Assembly: GCF_014058705.1 (NCBI RefSeq)
Contig: NZ_CP059692.1
Span: 1,431,001-1,495,000 of the forward strand
Direction of reading: 5' to 3'
Source of the DNA: Aureimonas mangrovi
GTDB taxonomy: Bacteria > Pseudomonadota > Alphaproteobacteria > Rhizobiales > Rhizobiaceae
Length of the DNA stretch: 64,000 bases
A program made the position numbers and the translations under genes. Shown one piece after another: positions 34,830-45,417 of the stretch. Each line of letters opens with the position of its first letter. Within the stretch, counting starts at the first letter, position 1. The notes beneath the pieces are model-generated. The model was not told the DNA's origin and ran no database searches. It saw only the letters and a program-made list of their open reading frames with translations.

Positions 34830-35960
34830 TCACACCCCATCCGGCAGCGAGACCGCGCCACCGGGATGGCGCTCGAGGCGGCCCGCGAGGTCAAGTTCGA
34901 GGAGCACGAGCTGGACGGCGCCGGGGGAGAGGCCGAGATGCGCGACAAGGTCGTCCAACGTGACGGGAACCGGGCCCAGCGCCGAGATGATCGCGCCGCG
35001 TTCGGACGCATCGGCGGGCCCCTGCGGGGCGGACGCTTCGGGGCCCGGCTCGCGAAGCGCGGGGCGCGCCACGCCGCTCATGCGCGAATCGAGCGGGCGC
35101 AGCGCGTCGATGACGTCCGCCGCTTCGGTGACGAGTATCGCGCCGTCCTTGATCAGGCGGTTGGTGCCGGCCGCGCGCGGATCGACCGGCGAGCCGGGCA
35201 CGGCGAAGACGAGGCGCCCGAGCTCGCCGGCCATGCGGGCCGAGATGAGCGAGCCCGAGCGCAGCGCCGCCTCGACCACGAGCACACCGAGCGAGAGGGC
35301 GACGACGACGCGGTTTCGGCGCGGGAAGTCCACCGCGCGGGGCGTCCAGCCGAAGGGCATCTCGGTCACCAGGCAGCCGCCGCCGTCGACGATGCGCCGC
35401 ATCAGCGGCTTGTTCTCCGGCGGATAGGGCTTGTCGAGGCCGCCGGCGAAGACACCCGTGGTTCCGGTCGAGAGGCCTGCCTCGTGGCCAGCCGTGTCGA
35501 TGCCGCGCGCAAGACCGGAGACGATCGCGTAGCCTGCCTCGCCGGCCTCCATCGCCAGCGTGCGCGCCATCTTCATTCCCGCGGTGGACGCGTTTCGCGA
35601 CCCGACAACAGCCAGCGCCGGGCGATCGAGCAGGGCGGGATCGCCCATCACGGAAAGCACGGGCGCTGCGGAATCCTCGCTCGCCAGGATCGCGGGATAC
35701 TCGAGCTCACCGCGGAAGAGAAAGCGCGCGCCGAGACGTTCGGCTCGCGCCATCTCGGCCTGCGCGTCGTCGAGATCGGCGACCTTGATGCGGCGTGCCG
35801 AGCCGCCACGTGCGGCGAGATCGGGCAACGCCTCAAGCGCGGCCGACGCGTTGCCGAAGCGCTCGACGAGCGCGTTGAAGGTGACCGGGCCGACATTCTC
35901 GCTGCGGATGAGGGCGAGGCGTGCGAGGCGCTCTTCCTGCGAGAAGGCTGCCGCGTTCAT
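34830..35960 (-). CDS. dprA: DNA-processing protein DprA
   Basis: 376 aa. Rossmann-like core with [31 protein letters not shown], and the [17 protein letters not shown] stretch. N-terminal helical SAM-like region and a C-terminal winged helix ([18 protein letters not shown]). Loads RecA onto incoming single-stranded DNA. Its ATG overlaps the plsY stop by 4 bp (ATGA). Confidence 0.95.
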   Translation of the reverse strand: MNAAAFSQEERLARLALIRSENVGPVTFNALVERFGNASAALEALPDLAARGGSARRIKVADLDDAQAEMARAERLGARFLFRGELEYPAILASEDSAAPVLSVMGDPALLDRPALAVVGSRNASTAGMKMARTLAMEAGEAGYAIVSGLARGIDTAGHEAGLSTGTTGVFAGGLDKPYPPENKPLMRRIVDGGGCLVTEMPFGWTPRAVDFPRRNRVVVALSLGVLVVEAALRSGSLISARMAGELGRLVFAVPGSPVDPRAAGTNRLIKDGAILVTEAADVIDALRPLDSRMSGVARPALREPGPEASAPQGPADASERGAIISALGPVPVTLDDLVAHLGLSPGAVQLVLLELDLAGRLERHPGGAVSLPDGV

Positions 35961-36571
35961 CCGCTTTTCGCGCCGATCTTGCCTTCGGTGCCTGCCATCA
36001 GGCGCCGGATGTTGGCGTGGTGCTTGGCGTAGACGATGACAGTGAGGAGCGCGGAGAGCCCGGCGGCCGGCAGGTTTCCAACGACGAGAAAGACAAGTGG
36101 CACCACGGCCGTGGCGACGAGCGCGGCCAGCGAGGAGTAGCGGAAGAGATAGGCGACGGCGAGCCAGTTGACCGCGAAGACTGCGACGCCGAGCGGTGCG
36201 AAACCAAGCAGCACGCCGATATAGGTCGCGACGCCCTTGCCGCCTTTGAAGCCGAGCCAGACCGGGAAGAGATGGCCGAGAAAGGCGCCGAGACCCGCAA
36301 GCGCGGCCGCCGGCTCGCCCCAGCGCCAGGCGATCAGAACCGGCACCGTGCCCTTCAACAGATCACCGAGTAGGGTAAGCGCGGCGACGAGCTTGTTTCC
36401 GGTGCGCAGGACGTTGGTCGCGCCGATATTGCCTGAGCCGATCTTGCGCACATCCCCGAGGCCGAAGAGGCGCGCGAGGATCAGGCCGAATGGGATCGAG
36501 CCGCAGAGATAACCGAGCGCAAGCGACAGGACGAGGAACGCCGACGCGCTCTGGTAGAGGAAATCGCTCAT
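35957..36571 (-). CDS. plsY: glycerol-3-phosphate acyltransferase PlsY
   Basis: 204 aa integral membrane enzyme with about five helices. Conserved loops: [29 protein letters not shown] and [13 protein letters not shown]. It transfers an acyl group from acyl-phosphate to glycerol-3-phosphate, the first step of phospholipid synthesis. ATGA overlaps on both sides (with the dihydroorotase-like gene and dprA) show tight coupling. Confidence 0.96.
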   Translation of the reverse strand: MSDFLYQSASAFLVLSLALGYLCGSIPFGLILARLFGLGDVRKIGSGNIGATNVLRTGNKLVAALTLLGDLLKGTVPVLIAWRWGEPAAALAGLGAFLGHLFPVWLGFKGGKGVATYIGVLLGFAPLGVAVFAVNWLAVAYLFRYSSLAALVATAVVPLVFLVVGNLPAAGLSALLTVIVYAKHHANIRRLMAGTEGKIGAKSG

Positions 36572-37872
36572 CCAAGCTCGCTCTCGGCTTCGAAGACGGT
36601 CTTGCCGGCAACGATGGTGCGCGTGACCCGGCCCTGGAAGCGGGCGTTCTCGAAAGCCGTGTTCTTGGAGCGCGAGCGCATGGCCGGCTTCGAGAAGACG
36701 AAGGGGGCGTCGAGGTCGACGAGGGTGATGTCGGCCGGGCGGCCGGGCTGGAGCGTGCCGCGATCGAGCTTCAGGAGGCGCGCCGGAGCGGACGTCAGCG
36801 CCTCGGCGATGCGCATCAGCGGCACGGCGCCGGAATGGTGAAGGCGAAGGGCGGCCGGCAGTAGGCTTTCGAGCCCCGCCGCGCCCGCTTCCGCCTCGGC
36901 GAAGGGGCGTCGCTTGCCGTCCGCATCCTGCGGGTCGTGCGAGGAGACGATGATGTCGATCGTGCCGTCAGCCAACGCCTCGATCATCGCCTGCCGGTCG
37001 TTCTCGTGGCGCAGCGGCGGGGCGAGGCGGAAGAAGGTGCGATACTCGCCGATGTCGTTCTCGTTGAGCGACAGGTGATGAATGGAGACGCCGCCGCTTG
37101 CCTGAACGCCGGCCGCTTTGGCGCGGCGCAGGGCCTCGGCCGAGGGCGCGACGGAGAGCTGCGCGGCATGGTAGCGGCAGCGCGTGAGCGCGGCGAGGCG
37201 CAGATCGCGCTCCAGCGGGATCAGCTCTGCCTCGCGGGGCACCCCGGCAAGCCCCAGCCAGGAGGCGAGCAGCCCCTCGTTCATCACGCCCGTGCCGGTC
37301 AGGTCGGCGTCCTGCGTCTCGTGGAAGACCAGTGCATCGAAGTCCCGCGCATAGGTCATGATCCGGCGAATGAGCGCCGGGTTGGAGAGCGTGTGCCGCC
37401 CTTCCGTGAAGGCGGTGACGCCGGCCGAGGAGAGGAGGCCGATCTCGGTCATCTCGCGCCCGAGGAGCCCCTTGGTCATCGCGGCCGAGGGAAAGACATT
37501 GACCGGACAGGTCTCGCGGGCCGTGCGCATCACGAACTCGGCGAGCGCGACATCGTCGATGACGGGGTTGGTGTCCGGCATCGTCAGGATGGAGGTAACG
37601 CCGCCGGCCGCGGCAGCCCGACCTGCCGAGCGGATCGTTTCGCGATGCTCGTAGCCGGGCTCGCCGATGAAGACCCGCGCGTCGACGAGGCCGGGAAGGG
37701 CGAGGAGGCCGCTCGCGTCGATGATCTCGGCGCCCTCGGGGCGGCCTTGGTTCAGCGCGTCGGCGCCGGCGGACAGGATGCGACCGTCCTCGACGAGGAT
37801 CGTGCCGATCTCGTCCAGCCGGCGCGAGGGGTCGAGGATGCGAGCGTTCTCGATGACAAGGGAGCGGGTCAT
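36568..37872 (-). CDS. dihydroorotase-like protein, probably catalytically inactive (PyrC-prime type)
   Basis: 434 aa from ATG 37872, which overlaps the pyrB stop (ATGA); a start 21 bp upstream is possible. Clear class I dihydroorotase fold, but the metal ligands are missing. The D-x-H-x-H motif reads D64-A-R66-V-F68, the later catalytic TDHAPH equivalent reads SSHDPQ, and a middle zinc histidine is replaced in YHAAQLSV. In Pseudomonas an inactive homologue (PyrC-prime) beside pyrB is needed to build active aspartate transcarbamoylase; I infer the same role here. The working dihydroorotase should be elsewhere in the genome. Confidence 0.85.
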   Translation of the reverse strand: MTRSLVIENARILDPSRRLDEIGTILVEDGRILSAGADALNQGRPEGAEIIDASGLLALPGLVDARVFIGEPGYEHRETIRSAGRAAAAGGVTSILTMPDTNPVIDDVALAEFVMRTARETCPVNVFPSAAMTKGLLGREMTEIGLLSSAGVTAFTEGRHTLSNPALIRRIMTYARDFDALVFHETQDADLTGTGVMNEGLLASWLGLAGVPREAELIPLERDLRLAALTRCRYHAAQLSVAPSAEALRRAKAAGVQASGGVSIHHLSLNENDIGEYRTFFRLAPPLRHENDRQAMIEALADGTIDIIVSSHDPQDADGKRRPFAEAEAGAAGLESLLPAALRLHHSGAVPLMRIAEALTSAPARLLKLDRGTLQPGRPADITLVDLDAPFVFSKPAMRSRSKNTAFENARFQGRVTRTIVAGKTVFEAESELG

Positions 37873-38816
37873 GCGTTGCCCCCCGTCATCCATTCCATGA
37901 CGGCCATGCGCACGGCGACGCCCATCTCCACCTGTTCCTCGATGACGCTCTGCGGGCCGTCGGCGATGTCGGAGGCGATCTCGACGCCCCGGTTCATAGG
38001 GCCGGGATGCATAACCAGCGCGTCAGGTGCGGCAAGGTCGAGCTTCTGTGCGTCGAGCCCGTAGAAGCGGAAATATTCGCGGATCGAGGGCACGAACGAG
38101 CCTTCCATGCGCTCGCGCTGGAGGCGCAGCATCATGACGACGTCCGCACCCTTCAGGCCGTCCTCCATGTTGCGGAAGACCTCGACTCCCATCTCCTCGA
38201 TGCCGGCCGGCAGGAGGGTGGAGGGGCCGACGACGCGCACGCGGGCGCCAAGCGCGTTGAGGAGGAGGATGTTGGAGCGCGCGACGCGGCTGTGCAGGAC
38301 GTCGCCGCAAAGGGCGACGGTCAGGCCTGCGACGTCGCCCTTGCGACGCTTGATCGTCAGTGCGTCGAGCAGCGCCTGCGTCGGATGCTCGTGGGCGCCG
38401 TCGCCCGCGTTCACGACCGAGCAGGCCACCTTCTGCGCCAGCAGCGCGACCGCCCCGGCGGCGTGATGGCGTACGACCAGGATGTCCGGACGCATGGCGT
38501 TCAGCGTCATCGCGGTGTCGATGAGCGTCTCGCCCTTCTTCACCGAGGAATTGGCGACCGACATGTTCATGACGTCGGCGCCCAGGCGCTTGCCCGCGAG
38601 CTCGAAGGAAGCCTGCGTGCGCGTCGAGGCCTCGAAGAAGAGGTTGATCTGCGTCAGCCCCTTCAACGCGCTCTTCTTCTTGTCGCGCGAGAGCGAGACA
38701 GCCACCTCGCGCTCTGCAAGCTCCAGAAGCGTATGGATCTCGTGAACGGAAAGCTGCGCGATGCCGAGAAGGTGGCGGCGGGCAGCGGCGGACGAGGTGG
38801 GGGGCTGAGCGCTCAT
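37869..38816 (-). CDS. pyrB: aspartate carbamoyltransferase catalytic subunit
   Basis: 315 aa from ATG 38816; ATG 38831 (320 aa) is equally possible and neither has a strong ribosome site. Carbamoyl-phosphate site FFEASTRT, then [14 protein letters not shown], and aspartate-site [11 protein letters not shown]. Forms N-carbamoyl-aspartate in pyrimidine synthesis. Coupled by ATGA to the dihydroorotase-like gene, likely its partner in a class A transcarbamoylase complex. No pyrI-type regulatory subunit seen. Confidence 0.95.
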   Translation of the reverse strand: MSAQPPTSSAAARRHLLGIAQLSVHEIHTLLELAEREVAVSLSRDKKKSALKGLTQINLFFEASTRTQASFELAGKRLGADVMNMSVANSSVKKGETLIDTAMTLNAMRPDILVVRHHAAGAVALLAQKVACSVVNAGDGAHEHPTQALLDALTIKRRKGDVAGLTVALCGDVLHSRVARSNILLLNALGARVRVVGPSTLLPAGIEEMGVEVFRNMEDGLKGADVVMMLRLQRERMEGSFVPSIREYFRFYGLDAQKLDLAAPDALVMHPGPMNRGVEIASDIADGPQSVIEEQVEMGVAVRMAVMEWMTGGNA

Positions 38817-38964
38817 CTGAAAGCCGCTCATAGGCAAAAGAGGGCAAGGCGGCAAGCGCGTCGGTGTCGCGCCGTTAAGGTTAACAAAGCCTTTCGATTG
38901 CGCTGGGCGAACGCGAAGGCGCACACATCGTTAATGTGCCATCAACCATGACGGAGCCGGGCCC

Positions 38965-39474
38965 GTGCGCAACGTCCTACCCATTGCGGCGACCGCCGCC
39001 TTCGCTGGATACCAGGCGGTGTGGGCGTGGGGGCTGGCCACGGGCGCACTCAACGCATCCCCCGGTGTTTCCCAGACGGGCCTTTTCCTGCCGTCGGCCG
39101 GCGAGATGTCGTCGCTCCCGGCGCTGTTTCTGTCGGCCTCGCATCTGGCGGCGGCGGTCCTCTTCGCCTTCTCCTGCGCGGCCTATGGTGCCGGCCGGCA
39201 CCATAGGCACGCGGAGGCAGCGGGACTCGTCGCCGTCCTCGTGAGCGCCGCTCTGTTTCTCGCGCACGGCATCGCCGGCGCGGCGCCGCTCTCGCTCGGC
39301 GGGGAGGGGATGGCGCTGGCAGCGCTCGCCTTCGCGCTCCTGATGGGTCGGCTCGACGAGGAGGGCGAGAGCGACGACGAGGCCGACCATGCGGCCTTCA
39401 TGCGCCTTGCGGCCGAACTCGGCGCTGCGTCCAGCCCGCACCGTGCCGACACGGCGCGGGATCTGCGCGGCTGA
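38965..39474 (+). CDS. conserved small membrane protein, function unknown
   Basis: 169 aa from GTG 38965 with GGAG 9 bp upstream. About four hydrophobic segments (near 5-25, 45-70, 80-100, 108-122) then an acidic tail (DEEGESDDEADHAAFM). No known motif recognised. Contains a perfect 28-bp DNA palindrome at 39181-39208, coding for the AYGAGRHH region. Its TGA overlaps the next ATG (TGATG), so the two genes are coupled. Confidence 0.6.
   Translation: MRNVLPIAATAAFAGYQAVWAWGLATGALNASPGVSQTGLFLPSAGEMSSLPALFLSASHLAAAVLFAFSCAAYGAGRHHRHAEAAGLVAVLVSAALFLAHGIAGAAPLSLGGEGMALAALAFALLMGRLDEEGESDDEADHAAFMRLAAELGAASSPHRADTARDLRG
39181..39208. repeat. 28-bp perfect palindrome inside a coding sequence
   Basis: GCCTATGGTGCCGG is followed directly by its exact reverse complement, with no spacer. 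It lies in the membrane-protein gene. Could form a cruciform or bind a dimeric protein. Confidence 0.9.
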
Positions 39475-39923
39475 TGCGCAAGTTCCTCGTCCTGTGGGTG
39501 GCGCCGATTTCGTTCCTGATCGGCTGGTATCTGCTGGCATCGAACGACATCAGCTTCGGGATGTGGTTCTTCTCCCGCGAGATGCACGACCTCACCTTCT
39601 CGCTGTACGGCGAGACGCTCGGCATCGACCCCGAATCGATCCCGCCGCTGGTCGCCCGTGCGCTGGTCATCGACACCGCGCTGGTCCTGGCCATCTTCGC
39701 TTTCCGCCGCCGCAAGGCGATCGCTCGCTGGTGGCGCGAGCGCTCAATCCGCCGCGGCGGCCATACGGTCGAGCGCGCCTTGCAGGATGAAGGCGGCCGC
39801 GGCCGAATCAATGCGGTTGGCGCGCTTGGCGCGCGAGACGTCGGCCTCGATCAGCCCGCGTTCGGCCGCAACGGTCGACAGCCGCTCGTCCCAGAAGGCC
39901 AGCGGCCGGTCGTCAAGGCGTAG
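39474..39923 (+). CDS. DUF6105-like small membrane protein with an extended C-terminus
   Basis: 149 aa. The first 90 residues look genuine: two membrane helices ([19 protein letters not shown] and [17 protein letters not shown]) around a conserved-looking loop with [14 protein letters not shown] and [12 protein letters not shown] relate this to the DUF6105 family of Rhizobiales with modest confidence. Residues 91-149 are Gly/Arg-rich and are encoded antisense to ruvX, a 180-bp convergent overlap, so the family's usual stop seems to be lost. Coupled to the upstream membrane-protein gene. Confidence 0.6.
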   Translation: MRKFLVLWVAPISFLIGWYLLASNDISFGMWFFSREMHDLTFSLYGETLGIDPESIPPLVARALVIDTALVLAIFAFRRRKAIARWWRERSIRRGGHTVERALQDEGGRGRINAVGALGARDVGLDQPAFGRNGRQPLVPEGQRPVVKA

Positions 39924-40214
39924 GAAGTTCCGTACGAAGGCGCGGGTGGACTGGGCGCGCGGCCCCTCCGTTCCGTCCATGTTCACAGGCAGGCCGATCA
40001 CGATCGCGCCGCAGCGCTCGGCGTCGAGCGCCTTCGTCAAAGCCTGCGCATCGGCGGTGAATTTCGCGCGGCGGATGACGGTGCGTGGCGTGGCGAAGCT
40101 CAGGCCGAGATCGGACACGGCGAAGCCGATCGTCTTCGTCCCGAGATCGAGCCCGGCCACGACCTTGCCCTGCGGCAGGAGCGCGGCGAGTTTAGTGATG
40201 TCGACGATCGCCAT
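39744..40214 (-). CDS. ruvX: putative pre-16S rRNA nuclease / Holliday junction resolvase-like YqgF
   Basis: 156 aa RNase H-like fold. N-terminal motif [16 protein letters not shown] carries the first catalytic aspartate, [15 protein letters not shown] the glutamine/asparagine loop, and [13 protein letters not shown] the later catalytic residues. Processes the 5' end of 16S rRNA in E. coli. Next leftward gene in this orientation is pyrB, its usual Rhizobiales neighbour. Confidence 0.92.
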   Translation of the reverse strand: MAIVDITKLAALLPQGKVVAGLDLGTKTIGFAVSDLGLSFATPRTVIRRAKFTADAQALTKALDAERCGAIVIGLPVNMDGTEGPRAQSTRAFVRNFLRLDDRPLAFWDERLSTVAAERGLIEADVSRAKRANRIDSAAAAFILQGALDRMAAAAD

Positions 40215-40302
40215 TCAGGCTCCTTGATTGCGGCGCGGCGGCTTGATTAAGGCGAGCCCGCGCCAAGTTACCGGGCCAACCGCGAGAGAAGGGAACGGCT
40301 AG

Positions 40303-41004
40303 ATGAAGATCACCTATTTCGGGCATTCCGCGTTCAAGATCGAGACGGGCGCCTCCGTTGTCCTCATCGATCCTTTCCTGACGGGCAACCCGCATTTCAA
40401 GGGAGACGTCGCGGCCGCGACCGAAGGCACGACGCATATCGCGCTGAGCCACGGCCATTTCGACCATGTCGGAGATACGGTGGAGATCGCCAGGCGCACC
40501 GGCGCGAAGGTGATCGGCACCTTCGAACTCGTCTCCTGGCTGAACAAGAAGGGCGTCGAGAACATCGAGCCCGGGAATACCGGCGGTACGGTGAAGTTCG
40601 ACGACTTCTCCGTCACGCTGACGCAGGCCTTCCACTCTTCCGGCAACGTGGAGGAGAACGGCACCGTGACGTATCTCGGCATGCCGAACGGCCTCGTCTT
40701 CCACTTCTCACAGGGGCCGAGCGTCTATCACATGGGCGACACGGACATCTTTGCCGACATGGCGCTGATCGAGGAACTGCATCACCCGAAGATCGGCCTC
40801 GTGCCGGTCGGCGACCGGCTGACGATGGGAGCGGCCGTCGCCGCGCTCGCCTGCCGCCGCTACTTCAATTTCGAGAAGATCGTGCCGATGCACTGGGGCA
40901 CCCTGCCGATCCTCGACCAGAGCCCGGACCGCTTTTCACAGGCGATGGAGAGCGAGGCGGGCCGCGTCGTCAATCCGACCGTCGGCGAGCCGTTCGAGGT
41001 CTGA
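40303..41004 (+). CDS. UPF0173 metal-dependent hydrolase (metallo-beta-lactamase fold)
   Basis: 233 aa. Starts [16 protein letters not shown]. The metal motif is H50-G-H52-F-D54-H55, followed by further ligands in [11 protein letters not shown] and [12 protein letters not shown]. Compact UlaG-like subgroup; substrate unknown. Soluble. Sits 93 bp before gatC and may share its transcript. Confidence 0.9.
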   Translation: MKITYFGHSAFKIETGASVVLIDPFLTGNPHFKGDVAAATEGTTHIALSHGHFDHVGDTVEIARRTGAKVIGTFELVSWLNKKGVENIEPGNTGGTVKFDDFSVTLTQAFHSSGNVEENGTVTYLGMPNGLVFHFSQGPSVYHMGDTDIFADMALIEELHHPKIGLVPVGDRLTMGAAVAALACRRYFNFEKIVPMHWGTLPILDQSPDRFSQAMESEAGRVVNPTVGEPFEV

Positions 41005-41096
41005 CGCCGCACCCGCGTCGGCCGCCGGGCGTTGTCTGCGCGCGGCGGCCTCGCTATAGCCGGGGAAATCTGCAGGATCTCTCCGGGAAGCTCGCC

Positions 41097-41384
41097 TTGT
41101 CCGTCGACCAGAACACCGTCCGCCGCGTCGCAAAGCTCGCGCGCATCGCCGTCAACGACGAAGACGTCGCTGCCATGCAGGGCGAACTCAACGCCATCCT
41201 GGGCTTCGTCGAGCAACTCGGGGAAGTGGACGTCACGGGCGTGGAACCGATGACCTCAGTCATCCCGATGGAGATGAAGAAGCGCCAGGACGTCGTGACC
41301 GACGGCAACAAGGCCGACGACATCGTCGCCAACGCCCCGGCCACCGAGGACCATTTCTTCGTGGTCCCGAAGGTCGTCGAATGA
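41097..41384 (+). CDS. gatC: Asp-tRNA(Asn)/Glu-tRNA(Gln) amidotransferase subunit C
   Basis: 95 aa starting at TTG 41097 ([19 protein letters not shown]). Conserved GatC features: helix with [16 protein letters not shown] and the stretch VEPMTSVIP, ending [11 protein letters not shown]. Holds GatA and GatB together. Its TGA overlaps the ATG of the GNAT gene that separates it from gatA. Confidence 0.93.
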   Translation: MSVDQNTVRRVAKLARIAVNDEDVAAMQGELNAILGFVEQLGEVDVTGVEPMTSVIPMEMKKRQDVVTDGNKADDIVANAPATEDHFFVVPKVVE

Positions 41385-41854
41385 TCGAGGGCCTTTCGAT
41401 CGCGGCCGAGAGCCCGCTGCAGGACGACGTGCGCGCGATGGTCGCCGCGCTCAATGCGCATATGCAACCGCTGAGCCCGCCCGAGTTCCAGTTCCAGCTC
41501 ACCGTCGAGCAGATGGCCGGGGAGGGCGTCACGGTGTACGTGGCGCGCGACGCGTCCGGCCAGGCCGTCGGCATGGCGTCGCTGAAGGAGCATGGCGAGG
41601 GCTTGGGCGAGGTCAAGCGCATGTTCACCACGCCCGCCGTGCGCGGTAAGCGCGTCGGCTCTCAGCTCCTCCGGCGCGTGGAAACTCTTGCGGCTGAACG
41701 CGGCATCTCGAGGCTCGTCCTCGAGACGGGAGAGGCGCCCGGCTTCGAGCCCGCATGGCGGGTCTACGAGCGCGGCGGCTACACCGTCTGCGGCGCCGTC
41801 CTCGACTATCCCGATTCCGGCTGGTCCCGGTTCTACGAGAAGACGCTATCATGA
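41381..41854 (+). CDS. GNAT family N-acetyltransferase (between gatC and gatA)
   Basis: 157 aa. Acetyl-CoA site [15 protein letters not shown] (R/Q-x-x-G-x-G/A type) near residues 85-100, with preceding strand [12 protein letters not shown]. Overlaps gatC (ATGA at 41381) and gatA (ATGA at 41851), so it is translated as part of the gatC-gatA unit. Substrate not evident. Confidence 0.88.
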   Translation: MIEGLSIAAESPLQDDVRAMVAALNAHMQPLSPPEFQFQLTVEQMAGEGVTVYVARDASGQAVGMASLKEHGEGLGEVKRMFTTPAVRGKRVGSQLLRRVETLAAERGISRLVLETGEAPGFEPAWRVYERGGYTVCGAVLDYPDSGWSRFYEKTLS

Positions 41855-43332
41855 CCGATCTCACCGCCCTGACCATCGCCGAAGCGCGCGAGAAGCTCGC
41901 CGCGAAGCAGTTCTCAGCGCGTGAGCTGACCGACGCCTATCTCACCGCCATCGAGGCGGCGAACCCGGCGCTGAATGCCTATGTCGCCGTGACGGGAAGC
42001 CGCGCCACGGAAATGGCGGCGGCTTCGGACGAGCGCATCGCCAGGGGCGAGGCGGGCGCGCTGGAAGGCATTCCGCTCGGCATCAAGGATCTGTTCGCGA
42101 CAGAGGGCGTCCACACGCAGGCCGCCTCGCACATCCTCGACAAGTTCGAGCCGCGCTACGAATCGACCGTCACCGCCAATCTGTGGGCGGACGGGGCGGT
42201 GATGCTGGGCAAACTCAACATGGACGAGTTCGCAATGGGCTCTTCCAACGAGACCAGCCATTACGGCCCGGTCGTCAGCCCCTGGCGGCGTACGGGTTCC
42301 GATCTCGACCTCGTGCCGGGCGGCTCGTCCGGCGGTTCGGCGGCGGCCGTGGCCGCGCAGCTGTGCGCAGGCGCCACCGCCACCGATACGGGCGGCTCGA
42401 TCCGCCAGCCGGCCGCCTTCACCGGCACGGTCGGCATCAAGCCGACCTACGGGCGCTGCTCGCGCTGGGGAACGGTGGCCTTCGCGTCCTCGCTCGACCA
42501 GGCCGGGCCGATCGCGCGGGACGTGCGCGACGCGGCGATCCTTCTGAAGTCGATGGCCTCGGTGGATGATAAGGACACGACCTCGGTCGATCGCGCGGTG
42601 CCGGACTACGAGGCCGCTGTCGGCCGCTCGGTGAAGGGATTGCGGATCGGCATTCCGAAGGAATACCGCGTCGAGGGCATGCCCGCCGAGATCGAGACGC
42701 TCTGGCAACAGGGCATCGAGTGGCTTCGCGAGGCTGGCGCGGAGATCGTCGAGGTTTCGCTGCCGCACACGAAATACGCGCTGCCGGCCTATTACATCGT
42801 CGCGCCGGCGGAGGCCTCGTCCAACCTCGCCCGCTACGACGGCGTGCGCTACGGGCTTCGGGTGCCCGGCAAGGACATTGCCGAGATGTACGAGAACACC
42901 CGCGCGGCCGGCTTCGGCCGCGAGGTGAAGCGCCGCATCATGATCGGCACCTACGTGCTTTCGGCTGGTTATTACGACGCCTATTATCTGCAGGCGCAGA
43001 AAGTCCGCACCCTCATCAAGCGAGACTTCGAGACCGTCTTCGCGGACGGCGTCGATGCGCTGCTCACACCCGCCACGCCATCGGCCGCCTTCGGCGTCGC
43101 CGATCAGGAGATGAACTCCGATCCGGTGAAGATGTACCTGAACGACGTCTTCACCGTCACGGTGAACATGGCCGGACTGCCGGGCATCGCCGTGCCGGCG
43201 GGCCTGTCGGGCGAGGGCACGCCGCTCGGCCTGCAGCTCATCGGCCGCCCCTTCGACGAGGAGACGCTGTTCGCGACCGCCTCTGTCGTGGAGAAGGCAG
43301 CCGGGCGCTTCAGCCCGGCAAAGTGGTGGTAA
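41851..43332 (+). CDS. gatA: Asp-tRNA(Asn)/Glu-tRNA(Gln) amidotransferase subunit A
   Basis: 493 aa amidase from ATG 41851 ([17 protein letters not shown]). Catalytic triad visible: K79 in GIKDLF, cis-Ser S159 in GGSSGGSA and nucleophile S183 in DTGGSIRQP. Releases ammonia from glutamine and passes it to GatB. Start overlaps the GNAT stop by 4 bp. Confidence 0.97.
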   Translation: MTDLTALTIAEAREKLAAKQFSARELTDAYLTAIEAANPALNAYVAVTGSRATEMAAASDERIARGEAGALEGIPLGIKDLFATEGVHTQAASHILDKFEPRYESTVTANLWADGAVMLGKLNMDEFAMGSSNETSHYGPVVSPWRRTGSDLDLVPGGSSGGSAAAVAAQLCAGATATDTGGSIRQPAAFTGTVGIKPTYGRCSRWGTVAFASSLDQAGPIARDVRDAAILLKSMASVDDKDTTSVDRAVPDYEAAVGRSVKGLRIGIPKEYRVEGMPAEIETLWQQGIEWLREAGAEIVEVSLPHTKYALPAYYIVAPAEASSNLARYDGVRYGLRVPGKDIAEMYENTRAAGFGREVKRRIMIGTYVLSAGYYDAYYLQAQKVRTLIKRDFETVFADGVDALLTPATPSAAFGVADQEMNSDPVKMYLNDVFTVTVNMAGLPGIAVPAGLSGEGTPLGLQLIGRPFDEETLFATASVVEKAAGRFSPAKWW

Positions 43333-43351
43333 GGCGAGAAAGAACGAGACC

Positions 43352-44848
43352 ATGATCATCGTCGATACCCGCACGCCCGACCCGAAGAAGTTCATCCCCG
43401 GCGCCACCGGCGACTGGGAGATCATTGTGGGCATGGAAGTCCATGCGCAGGTGCTGTCGGACGCCAAGCTCTTCTCCGGCGCCTCCACGCAGTTCGGCAA
43501 GGGCCCGAACGAGAACGTCAGCCTCGTCGACGCGGCGATGCCCGGCATGCTGCCCGTGATCAACGAGGAGTGCGTGCGCCAGGCCGTGCGCACCGGCATC
43601 GGACTGAAGGCGCAGATCAACAACCGCTCGGTCTTCGACCGGAAGAACTACTTCTACCCGGACCTGCCGCAGGGCTACCAGATCTCGCAGTTCGCGCACC
43701 CGATCGTCGGCGAGGGGATCGTGAAGGTCTCCGTCGGCCCCGATTCCAAGGGCGGTTTCGAGGAGATCGAGATCGGCATCGAGCGGCTGCATCTCGAGCA
43801 GGACGCCGGCAAGTCGATGCACGACCAGCATCCGTCCATGTCGTTCGTCGATCTCAACCGTTCGGGCGTCGCGCTGATGGAGATCGTCTCCAAGCCGGAC
43901 ATTCGCTCGGCCGAGGAAGCGCGCGCCTATCTCACCAAGCTGCGCACGATCCTGCGTTATCTGGGCACCTGCGACGGCAACATGGACGAGGGCTCCATGC
44001 GGGCCGACGTCAACGTGTCGGTGCGCAAGCCCGGTGGAGAATTCGGCACGCGCTGCGAGATCAAGAACGTCAACTCGATCCGCTTCGTCGGCCAGGCGGT
44101 CGAGGCCGAGGCTCGGCGCCAGATCGCCGTGATCGAGGACGGCGGGACGATCGACCAGGAGACGCGCCTGTTCGATCCGGTGAAGGGCGAGACGCGCTCG
44201 ATGCGCTCCAAGGAGGATGCGCACGACTATCGCTACTTCCCCGATCCCGACCTCCTGCCGCTGGAGTTCGACGATGCCTTCGTGGCGGCGCTTGCCGAGA
44301 ACCTGCCCGAGCTGCCGGACGACAAGCGCGCGCGGCTGATAGACTCCGGCCTGTCGGCCTATGACGCCTCGATCCTCGTCTCGGAAAAGGCGATCGCCGA
44401 CTTCTACGAGAAGGTCGCGGAAGGCCGCGAGGGCAAGCAGGCGGCCAACTGGGTGATCAACGATCTTCTCGGCGCGCTCAACAAGAGCGGCAAGGACATC
44501 GAGGAGACGCCGGTCTCGGCCGATCAATTGGGCGCGATCCTCGATCTCGTGCGCGAGGGCACCATCTCCGGCAAGATCGCCAAGGACCTGTTCGAGATGG
44601 TCTGGGCGGAGGGCGGAGACCCGCGCGAACTCGTCGAAAGCCGCGGCATGAAGCAGGTCACCGACACCGGCGCCATCGAGAAGGCGGTGGATGAGGTGAT
44701 CGCCTCCAACCCGGAGAAGGTCGAGCAGGCCAAGGCCAAGCCGACGCTCGCCGGCTGGTTCGTCGGCCAGGTCATGAAGGCGACAGGCGGGAAGGCCAAC
44801 CCGCAGGCCGTGAACGACCTGGTGAAGGCCAAGCTCGGGATCGAATGA
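43352..44848 (+). CDS. gatB: Asp-tRNA(Asn)/Glu-tRNA(Gln) amidotransferase subunit B
   Basis: 498 aa. Conserved kinase/transamidase motifs [37 protein letters not shown], and the C-terminal tail domain with YqeY-like helices ([11 protein letters not shown]). It activates Glu or Asp on the mischarged tRNA and amidates it. Presence of gatCAB means Gln-tRNA or Asn-tRNA is made indirectly. Nineteen bases after gatA; its stop overlaps the following GNAT gene. Confidence 0.97.
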   Translation: MIIVDTRTPDPKKFIPGATGDWEIIVGMEVHAQVLSDAKLFSGASTQFGKGPNENVSLVDAAMPGMLPVINEECVRQAVRTGIGLKAQINNRSVFDRKNYFYPDLPQGYQISQFAHPIVGEGIVKVSVGPDSKGGFEEIEIGIERLHLEQDAGKSMHDQHPSMSFVDLNRSGVALMEIVSKPDIRSAEEARAYLTKLRTILRYLGTCDGNMDEGSMRADVNVSVRKPGGEFGTRCEIKNVNSIRFVGQAVEAEARRQIAVIEDGGTIDQETRLFDPVKGETRSMRSKEDAHDYRYFPDPDLLPLEFDDAFVAALAENLPELPDDKRARLIDSGLSAYDASILVSEKAIADFYEKVAEGREGKQAANWVINDLLGALNKSGKDIEETPVSADQLGAILDLVREGTISGKIAKDLFEMVWAEGGDPRELVESRGMKQVTDTGAIEKAVDEVIASNPEKVEQAKAKPTLAGWFVGQVMKATGGKANPQAVNDLVKAKLGIE

Positions 44849-45345
44849 ACCGCTTCTTCGTCAGAACGGCCGGGCCCGGCGACCTGAAGGCGATCAGCAC
44901 GCTCCTCACGGAGACGTGGCAGGCGACCTACGATCGCATCTACGGCCCGGATCGCGTGCGCGAGATCAACGCGTCATGGCATGGCGAGGACACGCTGCGT
45001 CCGCGCCTCGAGCGGCCGGACTCGGAGTTCCTCGTCGCCGACGACAGTGTGGAAATCGCCGGCATGGCCTTCGCCGCGCTGCCTCTGGCTTCGGAAGGCA
45101 AGGCGCGAGACTGCGTCTTCCTCCACCAGCTTTACGTTCACCCGGCGCACCAGCGTTCGGGGATCGGCGGCGATCTCTTCGCCGAAATCGAGAGCTCCTT
45201 CTTCGAGGCGCGCCGCATCCGTGTAGAGGTCGAGGCCGCGAACGATGGCGCCATCGCCTTCTGGCGCCGGGTCGGCTTCTCGCCGACGGCCGGCGAGGGG
45301 GAGGGCTCGGTTCTTGTGATGGAAAAGGCGCTGGCCGTCGACTGA
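44845..45345 (+). CDS. GNAT family N-acetyltransferase (downstream of gatB)
   Basis: 166 aa. N-terminal [20 protein letters not shown] is typical of GNATs; the acetyl-CoA loop is [18 protein letters not shown], and the C-terminal [12 protein letters not shown] motif is present. ATGA overlap with gatB. Different sequence from the GNAT between gatC and gatA, so not a recent duplicate. Confidence 0.88.
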   Translation: MNRFFVRTAGPGDLKAISTLLTETWQATYDRIYGPDRVREINASWHGEDTLRPRLERPDSEFLVADDSVEIAGMAFAALPLASEGKARDCVFLHQLYVHPAHQRSGIGGDLFAEIESSFFEARRIRVEVEAANDGAIAFWRRVGFSPTAGEGEGSVLVMEKALAVD

Positions 45346-45417
45346 CGGCTCACGAAGAGACGAATGGACTTTTCGCGCATGCGGGACGATAAGCGCGGGA
45401 CGGAACGAGGAATGCCC

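Noticed and set aside
38875-38885. TTAA-GG-TTAAC near the pyrB/membrane-protein divergence, considered as a CtrA site
   Set aside because: Spacing is 2 instead of 7 bases, so it does not fit the consensus.
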